Below, one piece after another: positions 7,257 through 16,121 of a stretch of DNA of 38,475 nucleotides. The translations under genes and the position numbers were made by a program. Location: NCBI GenBank assembly GCA_022447685.1, contig JAKVAO010000016.1, forward strand, positions 1 through 38,475, given 5' to 3'. Origin of the DNA: Candidatus Caenarcanales bacterium. Its GTDB lineage: Bacteria > Cyanobacteriota > Vampirovibrionia > LMEP-6097. The notes under the pieces were generated by a model. The model searched no databases. It saw nothing but the letters and a program-made list of their open reading frames with translations, and was not told the DNA's origin. Within the stretch, counting starts at the first letter, position 1. Each line of letters opens with the position of its first letter.

Positions 7257-7876
7257 TGAAACTAGCTCTCTTCGGTGGATCTTTTGATCCAATTCATAAT
7301 GGTCATCTTGCTATAGCCAAGCAAGCAAAGCTTGCCCTAGATCTAGACGAGGTTCACTTTATACTTGCTCGCGAGTCACCTTTCAAGCTTAATAGTGAGC
7401 GCGGCAAAGCCGCGCCTCAAAAAGAACAAATATCATTACGTTTCAAAATTCTTCAAACTGCTTTAGCTGAAAAGGAATATTCTGATCTCAATTTTAAAGC
7501 TGTAGATATAGAATTAAAGCGTCCAGCTCCTTCTTATTCTTATCAGACAGTTGAATATTATAAAGAACATTATCCTGAAGCAGAGCTGTTTTGGATTATG
7601 GGTGAGGATAATTACTATTCTCTCGATAAATGGAAAAACTCAGAGTATCTAATTGAAAATTTAGAGTTTATTGTATTGAAGCGGCGCGAAGAATCTAAAT
7701 CTAGCCAAAAACAAACTCAAGAAATATTATCTAAAGTTCATTTACTTCAAAACCCTTACTATGACATCTCTTCGACTGAGATAAGAGAGATTATTTCTCA
7801 AGGGAAGAGTTTAGATCTATTGGTTGAAAAGTTACCAAATAGTATTTATGGACTAGTAGTTAGAAACTATAAATAG
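7256..7876 (+). CDS. nadD: Nicotinate-nucleotide adenylyltransferase
   Basis: Transfers AMP from ATP to nicotinate mononucleotide in NAD synthesis. 206 residues, normal for NadD. The nucleotidyltransferase signature GGSFDPIHNGHL (residues 7-18, with the H-x-G-H ATP motif) and the C-terminal ISSTEIR motif (about residues 173-179) are both intact; WIMGEDNYYSLDKW in the middle is the usual (M)G.D......W block. The start overlaps the preceding stop by one base. Inside the variable loop after ESPFKL lies a GC-rich perfect inverted repeat (7399-7415) that codes for RGKAA, unlike the AT-rich surroundings; it does not break the frame. The gene precedes fliL. Confidence 0.93.
   Translation: MKLALFGGSFDPIHNGHLAIAKQAKLALDLDEVHFILARESPFKLNSERGKAAPQKEQISLRFKILQTALAEKEYSDLNFKAVDIELKRPAPSYSYQTVEYYKEHYPEAELFWIMGEDNYYSLDKWKNSEYLIENLEFIVLKRREESKSSQKQTQEILSKVHLLQNPYYDISSTEIREIISQGKSLDLLVEKLPNSIYGLVVRNYK
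7399..7415. repeat. GC-rich inverted repeat inside nadD
   Basis: GCGCGGC-AAA-GCCGCGC, a 7-bp stem with a 3-nt loop made almost wholly of G and C in an AT-rich gene. It keeps the nadD frame. Confidence 0.6.
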
Positions 7877-7889
7877 GCAAAGTCGGGAA

Positions 7890-7895
7890 TATTAT
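7890..7895 (+). promoter_or_regulatory. Putative -10 element of fliL
   Basis: TATTAT is 7 nt before the fliL ATG; no ribosome site is present. The spacing would give a leaderless fliL transcript starting at or next to the ATG. Confidence 0.35.
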
Positions 7896-7902
7896 TAATG
7901 CT

Positions 7903-8442
7903 ATGGCAGAAGATCAAGGTTCAACTACAGTAGTCAGTTCCGGAGCCCCGAATATGGTTCTCATCATATTCTTCGTTTTCGTTGCTGCTTTTGGTGGAGT
8001 AATTCTAGCTTTTAAGTTGGTACCCAAGATGATAACAGTTAATCAAACTATAGAAGAACATCGAGAGCCAAATGATCATGATCATTTACCGATTCATCCA
8101 CTTGGTGATTTCGTTGTTAACTTAGCTGATCTCTCTGGTAGCAGGTTTTTGAAAGTTTCAATTACTGCTAAGCTCTATTCAGAAGATTTCGAAGAGTTTG
8201 CAGAATTGTCTCCAGAAGAGCAACATGGTTATGATATGCGTATAGAACATGATCTTCATCCGGTTGTACCGGCAATCAAAGATGTAATTATAACTACTTT
8301 GTCTAGGAAGAAAGCAGAAGAAGTTATTGGATTTGAAAATAAATTAGCTCTCAAAATTGAGCTAAAAGAAAATTTAAATCACGTTATGCATGGTGAATTT
8401 AAGATCTTTGATCTTTATTTCACAGACTTTATTGTTCAGTAG
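7903..8442 (+). CDS. fliL: Flagellar basal-body associated protein FliL
   Basis: Inner-membrane protein that surrounds or supports the stator units of the flagellar motor. 179 residues, with one transmembrane helix (about residues 17-40) followed by a periplasmic domain. That domain contains the FliL pattern: an F-V-V-N-L strand (GDFVVNLAD), RFLKVSITAKLYSE, a helix with HDLHPVVPAIKDVIITTLSRKKAEEV, and the final strand IFDLYFTDFIVQ. The linker holds an acidic/His-rich segment (HREPNDHDHLPIH), which is a little unusual. It overlaps nothing and is followed after 6 nt by fliM, so the two are co-transcribed. Confidence 0.9.
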   Translation: MAEDQGSTTVVSSGAPNMVLIIFFVFVAAFGGVILAFKLVPKMITVNQTIEEHREPNDHDHLPIHPLGDFVVNLADLSGSRFLKVSITAKLYSEDFEEFAELSPEEQHGYDMRIEHDLHPVVPAIKDVIITTLSRKKAEEVIGFENKLALKIELKENLNHVMHGEFKIFDLYFTDFIVQ

Positions 8443-8448
8443 GAGAGA

Positions 8449-9429
8449 ATGCAGAGATATAATCGCGACAGTAAGAAGATAATTTCTGGAAGCCGGGTAA
8501 GAACTATTCCCGAGTTACCTCCGGTTGGACCTGAAGTACTCCCTAAGATCAAAGAGTACAACTTCAGAAACCCAGATAAATTCAACAAAGAACATCTAAA
8601 GGTCATTGGAAATATCCATGAGATGTTCTGTAAAGAAGTTACTTTATCTTTAAACTCTTTATTACGTATTAACTGTGAACTCAGTGTTGCTAATGTGCAG
8701 CAGGTCACTTATGGTGATTTCCTCGCCACAATGTCTGAGGATTTGTATACAGGTATTATCAATATGCAACCTTTCTTAACTCAGTTGAGTTTCAGTATAG
8801 AGAAGCATTTGGTTGGTTCTATGCTTGATCGTCTTCTTGGTGGAATGGGGGTATCTAGTATTAGAGATGAACTCAGTGAAGTTGAGTATGGTATCACTAA
8901 AGATATTTTGAAGAGAATTCTGTATCACTTACCTGAAGGCTGGCAGAATGTAGTAAAGAACATTGGTGCAGTTGAATTGAACTCTTTAGAGACTTCAACT
9001 ACCAATATTCAGATAGCTCCGATCACAGATATCGTCGCTATAATTACTATTAACGTTGAGATTGGTTCATATCTAGGTTTAATCACTATCTGTATTCCTC
9101 ACTCTGCACTTGAGGGTGTAATTACTCAATTAACCCGTCAATCTTCATTCAGTACTCAATCTATAGATACTAATGACACTAAAGAACTTATTATCAACAA
9201 ACTCTCTGGTACTAGTTTACCTCTGCGTATGGTTTTAGCCCGGGGGGAATTTAGTATGTACGATGCAGCTAACCTCAAAGTTGGAGATATTATTAAGATG
9301 GACTCCAATCATGATGATAAGGCTGAGATCTGGATCGCAAACCAGCTCAAGTTTCTAGGTGTTAGTGGTCAGGTGCAAGGTAAGCTTGCAGTATGTATAG
9401 CAGACCAGTATGACGAAGACGAGAGTTAG
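8449..9429 (+). CDS. fliM: Flagellar motor switch protein FliM
   Basis: C-ring protein linking FliG and FliN. 326 residues. The core begins KEYNFRNPDKFNKEHLKVI, a clear FliM start. The middle domain has the LLGGMG loop (about residues 129-134) corresponding to the GGxG contact with FliG, then SEVEYGITKDILKRIL and W in LPEGWQNV. The C-terminal SpoA-type domain runs from about residue 245 (LSGTSLPLRMVLARGEFSM...DIIKMD). The N-terminal 35 residues (MQRYNRDSKKIISGSRVRTI...) do not contain the usual LSQxEIDxLL motif that binds CheY-P. The start is ATG 8449 with GGAG overlapping the fliL stop (TAGGAG). No fliN or cheY is nearby. Confidence 0.93.
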   Translation: MQRYNRDSKKIISGSRVRTIPELPPVGPEVLPKIKEYNFRNPDKFNKEHLKVIGNIHEMFCKEVTLSLNSLLRINCELSVANVQQVTYGDFLATMSEDLYTGIINMQPFLTQLSFSIEKHLVGSMLDRLLGGMGVSSIRDELSEVEYGITKDILKRILYHLPEGWQNVVKNIGAVELNSLETSTTNIQIAPITDIVAIITINVEIGSYLGLITICIPHSALEGVITQLTRQSSFSTQSIDTNDTKELIINKLSGTSLPLRMVLARGEFSMYDAANLKVGDIIKMDSNHDDKAEIWIANQLKFLGVSGQVQGKLAVCIADQYDEDES

Positions 9430-9460
9430 AAAATAGGTCATTTGTGGTAGAGAATAGATA

Positions 9461-9478
9461 AGAGCTAATATTAACTCT
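9461..9478. promoter_or_regulatory. Imperfect 18-bp palindrome before the flagellin gene
   Basis: AGAGcTAATATTAaCTCT pairs throughout except for one C/A mismatch. It lies 38 nt before the flagellin ATG and could be an operator or part of the leader. No sigma-28-type promoter is recognisable in the 86-nt gap. Confidence 0.3.
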
Positions 9479-9515
9479 AGCTATCCTTAAATTAATTCTA
9501 CGGGGGGAATATTAA

Positions 9516-12500
9516 ATGGGAGCTGGCAACTTTGGAGTAAGTCCAACATCACTAATTAACTCTGCTTTTATAAATCAAGCAAATGAGCTTGAGCAAAGAA
9601 TAGTTGAGAGAGACACTAATCGTAAAGAGATCAAACGATTAGGTGGAACAGGTGCAGCTTATAACCAAGCTGAGAGCGATTATAGAACGGCAAGAGCGGT
9701 TAATAAACAATTAAATGAATCTATAACAGGAATGATAGATGCTTCAACTGGTCTTGATGATATTAAGACTAAACTTCAGAGTATTCAATCTCTAGTTCAG
9801 GGTGCACTAGATGGTAATATTACTGATCTCGATGCAGCACAAGAAAGTATTAATGAATATGTAAGAGATATTCAGTCTATAGTTAGTATTACAGAATTTA
9901 AAAATCAAAAAGTTTTTGGTGGTAATTTTGAGACTTCTACTCTGAAAGAGATTGATGTGAGTAATTTATCTATTGACCTCAAAAATACTGAGACTGGTAA
10001 TGCAGCTCCACCATCAGTTTTACCTTCATTGCCAGGAGCAGGTTCTGGTTTGACTTTCGATAGAAAATTCTTCGGTACTACAGGGCAGGGCTACTCTGAT
10101 TCTTATAGTTTTACTGGACCTCAGCAGACCGTAGCTGAAGCTGTATCACTATCTGATGTTGCGATGAATAGTAATTATGTAGCGGCATCTAGAGAAAATG
10201 CTGGTGGCACCACAGTTTTTACTGATACAATAGATAGAATTGGTACAGATACCTTAGTGAATACCACTTCAGGTTTACCTCAATACGGTAGTTCTGTTAC
10301 AGCCCTTGAAGGTGGTGGATATGTTGCTACATGGACTTCACTTACTGCATCTGCTGATACTTTTGAAGTGATGGGGCAGGTTTTCGATAATTCTGGTAAT
10401 AAAGTTGGTGGTGAGATAACTTTAAGTACTAATACTGCTGATACACAGGCTGGTGCAGAAGTTGCTGCACTCGAAGGTGGTGGTTTTGTCGCTGTTTGGA
10501 GTAGTGATCATACAGGTGATAGTAATGTCTATGCTCAGCGTTTTGATGCTACTGGTAATAAAGTCGGTGCTGAGACTTTAGTAAATACTACGACAACAAA
10601 TGATCAACTTTCAGCATCTGTCTCTGGTACTAGTGATGGTGGCTTTACTGTTTCTTGGACATCTGAAGATCAGAATAGTGGTTCTAACGGTATTTATGCT
10701 CAGAGATTTAATTCAAGTGGAGTTGCTCAAGGTTCTGAATTCCTAGTTGATACAGCTTTAATAGATCAAAGTAGTTCTCAGGTATTAGGTTTAAGTAATG
10801 GTAATTTCCTTGTTGCCTACAATAAAGGAGGAACTACTGCTAATGGTGATTCAAGCCAAGGTGGAGTATTTGGTAGCCTTTATGATTCAAATGGAAACGT
10901 TCTTGAGTCCAATATTAGGTTAAACGAAGTAACTATTGCTAATCAGAGAGATCCAGTACTTACCGAACTTAGTAATGGAGATATTGCTGTTGCTTTAGAA
11001 TCTAATGGTTCAATGGGAAATGATATCGATGGGTATGGAATAGAACTTAATATTTTTAATTCCAATGATTTGGGTAAAGAATCTTTCAATTTTATGGATG
11101 TTAACCAAACTACATTTGGTGATCAGAGAGTAGATGATATAGTTGCTCTAGATAATGGAGAATTTGTTGTTTCCTGGACTGGTGACGGTCTAGATGAGGT
11201 TTTTGCAAGAAGATTTGATTCTAATGCAGTAGCTCTTGATAATGAATTTAGCCTTAGTGATAATACTACCGGTGATCAAAAGTTTTCAAGTTTAGCTGTT
11301 CTAAGTAACGGTAATTTAGTAGCTACTTTCGACGATAATGTAATTGATGGTAGTAGTATAGGCATTGCTCAGTCTACGTTTGAAGTCGGATATTTCAATG
11401 GAACATTGTCTGATGGACAAGTTGATTTAAGAGCTAAAGATGGAACCGTCTTAGATACACTATCAGGCGCAGACGTTGGTGTTTATGAATTGGGTATTGT
11501 TACTGAAATTAATGAAAATAATATTTTAGTTAGTGCAGGTGAAACTGGTATCTATATGCAGGATGTAACTGGTGCAGATCTCAATGCTACTCTAGGAACA
11601 CTTTTGAAAGATACAGAAGCTAATGTTATCAATCCATTCGAGATGAATGGTAATAAGACTTTGGCAGGTAATATTGATATTGCAATGAATGATAATTATT
11701 TAGCGGTTTCTTTTTATACTGATCAAGATCAATCTAATGTTTTTGTCTATGACTTGAATGCAGCAGATCCGTCTACCGCTCTTTATGATTTGTCAGATAC
11801 TGTAGGTGGAGATGGTTCTGGTAATGGTGGTTTGGATATAGCCTTAGATGGAGATAGGCTCATTGTAGGTGGAGTATATAGTAGCCCTGAAGCTTTTGCA
11901 ACAGGCAGAGAAGGTGGTTTTGCGATTACTTATGATCTTGCAAATAATGGGCAAGAGTTAACTAGATTTGAATCTGATGCACCAAACTGGGGGGATGTTG
12001 GTTACGGTACTGAGGTTGCAATCAGTGGTAATGTTGGTATAGTCAATGCCGGAACTGAGACCTTATTATTTGATGCTACTACTGGAGCTTCAATGGGGAC
12101 TATAAACCATTCTATTGGTATCGGTGGTAGTCTAGATTCTAGAACTGTTAAAGATTATCAAGTCAAAGATGGTAAATTGTTGGCTTCTGTAGGTGAAGGT
12201 GACCAAGCAAGAATTAAGGCTTTTGATCTTAGTAATAATCAAGAAGTAGCGTCTTTAGAGTTAGATAATTATTTAGCTGCCTCTATTTCTGATATTAATT
12301 TTGATTTTGCTGGTGATGAGATTGTTGCTTATCAAACAGGAGTTGATGGTGTTGATTCTTATATTTATGAATTAGACTCACAAATGAATGCTGTAATTGA
12401 TGAAGATGAGTTTGGTGAGAAGGTTGTAATGACTGATAGATATTTAGCAGTTGCTTCTCCAGGTTTTGATAGTGCTACGCAGGCTAATCTTGGTGCTATA

Positions 12501-14963
12501 AATATCTATGATAGAGCTAACGGTGATTTAGTGGCTTCTATAGAGAATTATGAAGCTGATTTTGATTTTGAAATCAATGGCGATACTCTCGCTATGGCTT
12601 ATGGTTCAGGTGTAGGTTTATTTGATCTTGCTAATAATGGGGAAATGTTCCCTGGTGGCTTAGGTTTAGGTTATCAATTTGGTAATTTTGATACAGTCGA
12701 GATGACAGATGATTATATCGTTGTTGGTAATAAAGATGTTGATGATCCAACATCTGGATTCAAAGATGTCACTGTTTATAGAAATAACGGTAGTTTTTTG
12801 GATGTTGTAAACACTTTTCAAGCTTATGATGGTTCAACTCCCGATTCATCATTTGGTGATAGCATCACAATAGATGGCGGCAGAATGATTGTTGGTGATA
12901 ATCTAAATGGTAATTTTAGTGTATTTGATATTGAAACAGGTGCTATTCAAGCTAATATTACTGGAATAGACGGTAGAGACTCTAAAGTTGCTCTCTCTGG
13001 CGATTACGCAATAATCACTGGCGCCAATGAAACTGAAACTAATTATGGAGATATAGCAATTTATGATATTTCTGGTGGTCTAGGAAATGAGACATTGCTT
13101 AACACTATTGAAAGACCTGTAGGTTCTGTTAACTTCGGTGAATCTATTGATGTAGATGGTGATAAGCTAATAGTTGGTGATAGTGGTTTTAATGGTAATG
13201 CTGGTGCAGCTTTCCTTTATAGTATTCCTTCAGGAGCTTTACTCGATACTATTGAAGCTGATCCTGCTCCTACTGTGGATCCTGTTGATCCGACTCCTCA
13301 GGCTATAGGCGCTGAGATTAGAGTTAATAATTCTGAGACTGGAATTCAAGCTGAATCTGCAATTACAACTTTGAATAATGGTAACTATGTTGTTTCTTGG
13401 CAAGATCAGGATGATAGTAATTTTTATGCACAAATTTATTCAGCTGCTGGAGCTGAAATAGGATCAGAGTTACAAATTAATACCAGTGCTCTTACTGATA
13501 CTGATTCGTTAGAGATTACTGCTACTAGTGGTGGTGGTTTTGCTGCTGTTTGGCAGGGTGAGAATATAGTTGGTTCGACTAGATCTTATCTGCAGGTTTT
13601 TAACTCAAGTGGAGCTAAAATTGGTTCTGAAAGCTTACTCAGTAGTTTAGAAGCTACTAGAATTGGTGAGAATTCAATTACTGAACTTAGTGATGGTTCT
13701 ATAATCGTAGCTTATACACAAGATGATTACTCTGGTGAGCAAGCAGCTCTTGCTCAAAGATATTCTGCTGCAGGAACCAAAATAGGTTCTAGTTTCCTTT
13801 TAAGTGATTCTTCAATTGGCGATCAGAATGATGTTAAGGTTACAGCTCTTGATAATGGTGGTTTTGCTGCTTCATGGATATCAACATCTGGTGCTGTAAA
13901 AGAATTACAAGCTAGGACGTTTGATTCGTCTATGAATAAAACTGGTTTTGAGACGACAGTTTATAATACTTCATCTAATCTTATTAATGGTGATATTGAG
14001 GCTTTAGATAATGGTGATTATGTTCTTGCGTGGAGACAAGGACCTGACTTTAATTCAACTATATTTACACAAAGATATACTAGTACAGGCACAACGGTTT
14101 TCAGTGAATTTGAGGTTTCAACTGGTCAAGAACCGGATGCAGGTTTTGTCACTGGAACTAATATTAATGTATTGGCTAATGGTAATTATATGGTATCTTG
14201 GAATACTAACGGCATCGATGGTGATGCTAATGGTATCTCGGCACAAGTATTTGATACAAATGATGACTCGCGTATAGGTAGTGTATTTCAAGTAAATACT
14301 AGTACTGCTGGTGATCAAGCATCTGCTGATATTGCAGTCTTGAATGATGGTACTTTTGTTGCTAGTTACACTGGTGAAGATGCTGATGGATCTGGAATCT
14401 TCACACAAAAATTCCAAGTGCCAGAAATAAGTGCTCAAGTGCCTTTAGATAACTTCTCTTACTTCGGTAGAGACGTTGCTATAAATGGCGACGCAGTTGC
14501 AGTTGGTGCTGTTAGAGGTGTTGATGATAATACTTTAGAGCAAGCAGGTTATGTTTCTCTCTATGACTATTCTGATGGTGGTGGTTCAGAGAATCCATAT
14601 GATACTAATCCTGAAGCTCAAGTTACATCGGGTTTAGATATTAATATCTTTTCGCAAGCTAATGGTAGTTTTGCTGCAGGAGCTTTTACATCTCTTGCTG
14701 ATATATCTATTTCTGAGACTACAGCTTCAGTAGGTGGTTTAAGCGATTTAGCTACTTATGAAGATATATTTAGTTTGGATCAAATGATTGCAAATATTGA
14801 CGCTAAGAACGCACAGGTTACTAATACTGTTAATGAATTGACTTCTTTTGCAGATCAAGCACAAAACTTTGAGAATTTATATAAGGATGTTGTAGATTTA
14901 TATGCCCAGTATCTACCAGTTCAAGGAGCTAGTGCTAATACTGCTTTGAATCTATTACCATAA
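9516..14963 (+). CDS. Giant flagellin-like protein with beta-propeller repeat insert
   Basis: 1815 residues from ATG 9516, with GGGGGG 8 nt upstream. Residues 1 to about 155 match the flagellin N-terminal coiled coil: LNESITGMIDASTGLDDIKT, then IQSLVQGALDGNITDLD, then ITEFKNQKVFGG. The last 75 or so residues match the flagellin C-terminus: IDAKNAQVTNTVNELTSFA, then QNFENLYKDVVDLYAQYLP, ending NTALNLLP. Between them lie about 1550 residues of extracellular-type repeats. Approximate layout: 245-620 repeats of the kind L.GGGFVAVWSS...YAQRFDA.GNKVG.E; 700-1250 FG-GAP-like repeats such as FGESIDVDGDKLIVGDSG; a Pro/Asp linker near 1250-1262; 1262-1635 the first repeat type again; and one FG-GAP-like unit near 1645-1690. 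It is rich in Asn, Asp, Gly and Ser. The likely site is the flagellar filament (or a hook-filament junction, FlgL-like), with propellers facing outward. It follows fliL-fliM. Whether it is the main filament protein cannot be read here. Confidence 0.8.
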   Translation: MGAGNFGVSPTSLINSAFINQANELEQRIVERDTNRKEIKRLGGTGAAYNQAESDYRTARAVNKQLNESITGMIDASTGLDDIKTKLQSIQSLVQGALDGNITDLDAAQESINEYVRDIQSIVSITEFKNQKVFGGNFETSTLKEIDVSNLSIDLKNTETGNAAPPSVLPSLPGAGSGLTFDRKFFGTTGQGYSDSYSFTGPQQTVAEAVSLSDVAMNSNYVAASRENAGGTTVFTDTIDRIGTDTLVNTTSGLPQYGSSVTALEGGGYVATWTSLTASADTFEVMGQVFDNSGNKVGGEITLSTNTADTQAGAEVAALEGGGFVAVWSSDHTGDSNVYAQRFDATGNKVGAETLVNTTTTNDQLSASVSGTSDGGFTVSWTSEDQNSGSNGIYAQRFNSSGVAQGSEFLVDTALIDQSSSQVLGLSNGNFLVAYNKGGTTANGDSSQGGVFGSLYDSNGNVLESNIRLNEVTIANQRDPVLTELSNGDIAVALESNGSMGNDIDGYGIELNIFNSNDLGKESFNFMDVNQTTFGDQRVDDIVALDNGEFVVSWTGDGLDEVFARRFDSNAVALDNEFSLSDNTTGDQKFSSLAVLSNGNLVATFDDNVIDGSSIGIAQSTFEVGYFNGTLSDGQVDLRAKDGTVLDTLSGADVGVYELGIVTEINENNILVSAGETGIYMQDVTGADLNATLGTLLKDTEANVINPFEMNGNKTLAGNIDIAMNDNYLAVSFYTDQDQSNVFVYDLNAADPSTALYDLSDTVGGDGSGNGGLDIALDGDRLIVGGVYSSPEAFATGREGGFAITYDLANNGQELTRFESDAPNWGDVGYGTEVAISGNVGIVNAGTETLLFDATTGASMGTINHSIGIGGSLDSRTVKDYQVKDGKLLASVGEGDQARIKAFDLSNNQEVASLELDNYLAASISDINFDFAGDEIVAYQTGVDGVDSYIYELDSQMNAVIDEDEFGEKVVMTDRYLAVASPGFDSATQANLGAINIYDRANGDLVASIENYEADFDFEINGDTLAMAYGSGVGLFDLANNGEMFPGGLGLGYQFGNFDTVEMTDDYIVVGNKDVDDPTSGFKDVTVYRNNGSFLDVVNTFQAYDGSTPDSSFGDSITIDGGRMIVGDNLNGNFSVFDIETGAIQANITGIDGRDSKVALSGDYAIITGANETETNYGDIAIYDISGGLGNETLLNTIERPVGSVNFGESIDVDGDKLIVGDSGFNGNAGAAFLYSIPSGALLDTIEADPAPTVDPVDPTPQAIGAEIRVNNSETGIQAESAITTLNNGNYVVSWQDQDDSNFYAQIYSAAGAEIGSELQINTSALTDTDSLEITATSGGGFAAVWQGENIVGSTRSYLQVFNSSGAKIGSESLLSSLEATRIGENSITELSDGSIIVAYTQDDYSGEQAALAQRYSAAGTKIGSSFLLSDSSIGDQNDVKVTALDNGGFAASWISTSGAVKELQARTFDSSMNKTGFETTVYNTSSNLINGDIEALDNGDYVLAWRQGPDFNSTIFTQRYTSTGTTVFSEFEVSTGQEPDAGFVTGTNINVLANGNYMVSWNTNGIDGDANGISAQVFDTNDDSRIGSVFQVNTSTAGDQASADIAVLNDGTFVASYTGEDADGSGIFTQKFQVPEISAQVPLDNFSYFGRDVAINGDAVAVGAVRGVDDNTLEQAGYVSLYDYSDGGGSENPYDTNPEAQVTSGLDINIFSQANGSFAAGAFTSLADISISETTASVGGLSDLATYEDIFSLDQMIANIDAKNAQVTNTVNELTSFADQAQNFENLYKDVVDLYAQYLPVQGASANTALNLLP

Positions 14964-14986
14964 ATAATTTTGCCCACATACTACAC

Positions 14987-15020
14987 ACAAAAAGAGGAGC
15001 CCAAGGGCTCCTCTTTTTGT
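14987..15020. terminator. Bidirectional terminator between flagellin gene and ilvC
   Basis: A perfect 15-bp stem (ACAAAAAGAGGAGCC / GGCTCCTCTTTTTGT) with loop CAAG. T-rich tracts lie at both stem ends, so it can stop transcription from the flagellin gene and from ilvC (convergent). Confidence 0.9.
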
Positions 15021-15104
15021 AATTTCTTAGTTTTCGTCAAGAATGTCAAGTCTTCTAATTGAGGAGGAGCATAACGCTGAGATTGAGCGCTAGGATTGCC
15101 TCTC

Positions 15105-16121
15105 CTAGTTTACAGCAGCTTCAGGGCGCTTGTGCGCTTGAAAGTCCATCTGTCCTCTTAGGGCTTGACCTACAGACTCGATAGGGTGAGCTTTTTGGTT
15201 AGCTCTAATGGCTTTGAAACTAGCTTGGTTAGCTTTGTTCTCTAAGATCCAATCTCTTGCAAATCTACCGTCTTGGATATCTTTTAGAACTTCTTTCATT
15301 CTATCTTTTACAGAAGAATCTATAACTCTAGGACCTGATACATAGTCACCGTACTCAGCTGTGTTAGAGATACTATCTCTCATCTTAGCTAGTCCACCTT
15401 CATAGATGAGGTCAACGATTAGCTTAACTTCGTGTAAGCACTCGAAGTAAGCCATTTCTTCTGAGTAGCCAGCTTCTACTAAAGTTTCGAAACCTGCTTT
15501 GATAAGTTCAGAAAGTCCACCACAAAGAACAACTTGCTCACCGAATAAGTCAGTTTCAGTTTCTTCTTTAAATGAAGTTTCAAAAACTCCAGCTCTAGTT
15601 CCACCTACACCTTTAGCGTAAGAAAGAGCTAAATCTTTAGCGCTGCCAGTAACATCTTGGTAAACTGCGATTAATGCAGGAACTCCAAATCCTTGTTCAT
15701 AAACGATTCTAACTCTGTGCCCAGGACCTTTAGGTGCAACCATGATTACATCAACATTCTCTGGAGCGATGATTTGGTTGAAGTGTAAAGAAAATCCATG
15801 AGCTACCATAAGAGTTTTACCTTCTTTAAGGTGAGGTTTGATCTCTGAGTTGTAAACTTCTGCGTGCTTCTCGTCTGGAAGAAGAATCATGATTACATCA
15901 GCTTCTTCAGCAGCTTTAGCAACTGTAGTTACTTTAAGTCCTGCTTTCTCAGCTTTAGCCCAGCTTTTAGAACCTTCATAAAGTCCAATTCTGACATCAC
16001 AACCGCTTTCTTTGAGGTTGAGTGCGTGTGCGTGACCCTGAGAACCATAACCGATAATAGCCACTTTCTTTGCTTGGATTAGGCTTAAATCAGCATCTAC
16101 TTCGTAGTAAACTCTTTTCAT
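15105..16121 (-). CDS. ilvC: Ketol-acid reductoisomerase
   Basis: Converts acetolactate (or acetohydroxybutyrate) to the dihydroxy acid in valine/isoleucine synthesis; a Mg- and NAD(P)H-dependent class I enzyme. 338 residues, standard for class I. The Rossmann motif is IIGYGSQGHAHALNLKESG (residues 23-41). The cofactor loop is GLYEGSKSWAKA, with Ser residues placed to bind the NADPH phosphate. The domain continues with MILLPDEKHAEVY, VAHGFSLHF and APKGPGHRVR. The all-helical knotted domain has ETETDLFGEQVVLCGG and FECLHEVKLIVDLIYEGG, carrying the metal-binding acids. It stands alone between a terminator and the next minus-strand gene. The 5' leader can form a hairpin covering the start codon. 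Confidence 0.97.
   Translation of the reverse strand: MKRVYYEVDADLSLIQAKKVAIIGYGSQGHAHALNLKESGCDVRIGLYEGSKSWAKAEKAGLKVTTVAKAAEEADVIMILLPDEKHAEVYNSEIKPHLKEGKTLMVAHGFSLHFNQIIAPENVDVIMVAPKGPGHRVRIVYEQGFGVPALIAVYQDVTGSAKDLALSYAKGVGGTRAGVFETSFKEETETDLFGEQVVLCGGLSELIKAGFETLVEAGYSEEMAYFECLHEVKLIVDLIYEGGLAKMRDSISNTAEYGDYVSGPRVIDSSVKDRMKEVLKDIQDGRFARDWILENKANQASFKAIRANQKAHPIESVGQALRGQMDFQAHKRPEAAVN

Noticed and set aside
13239..14438. Minus-strand and alternative-frame ORFs inside the giant flagellin gene
   Set aside because: Ile/Ser/Asn/Thr-rich antisense reading of repeated coding DNA; the long plus frame explains the region.
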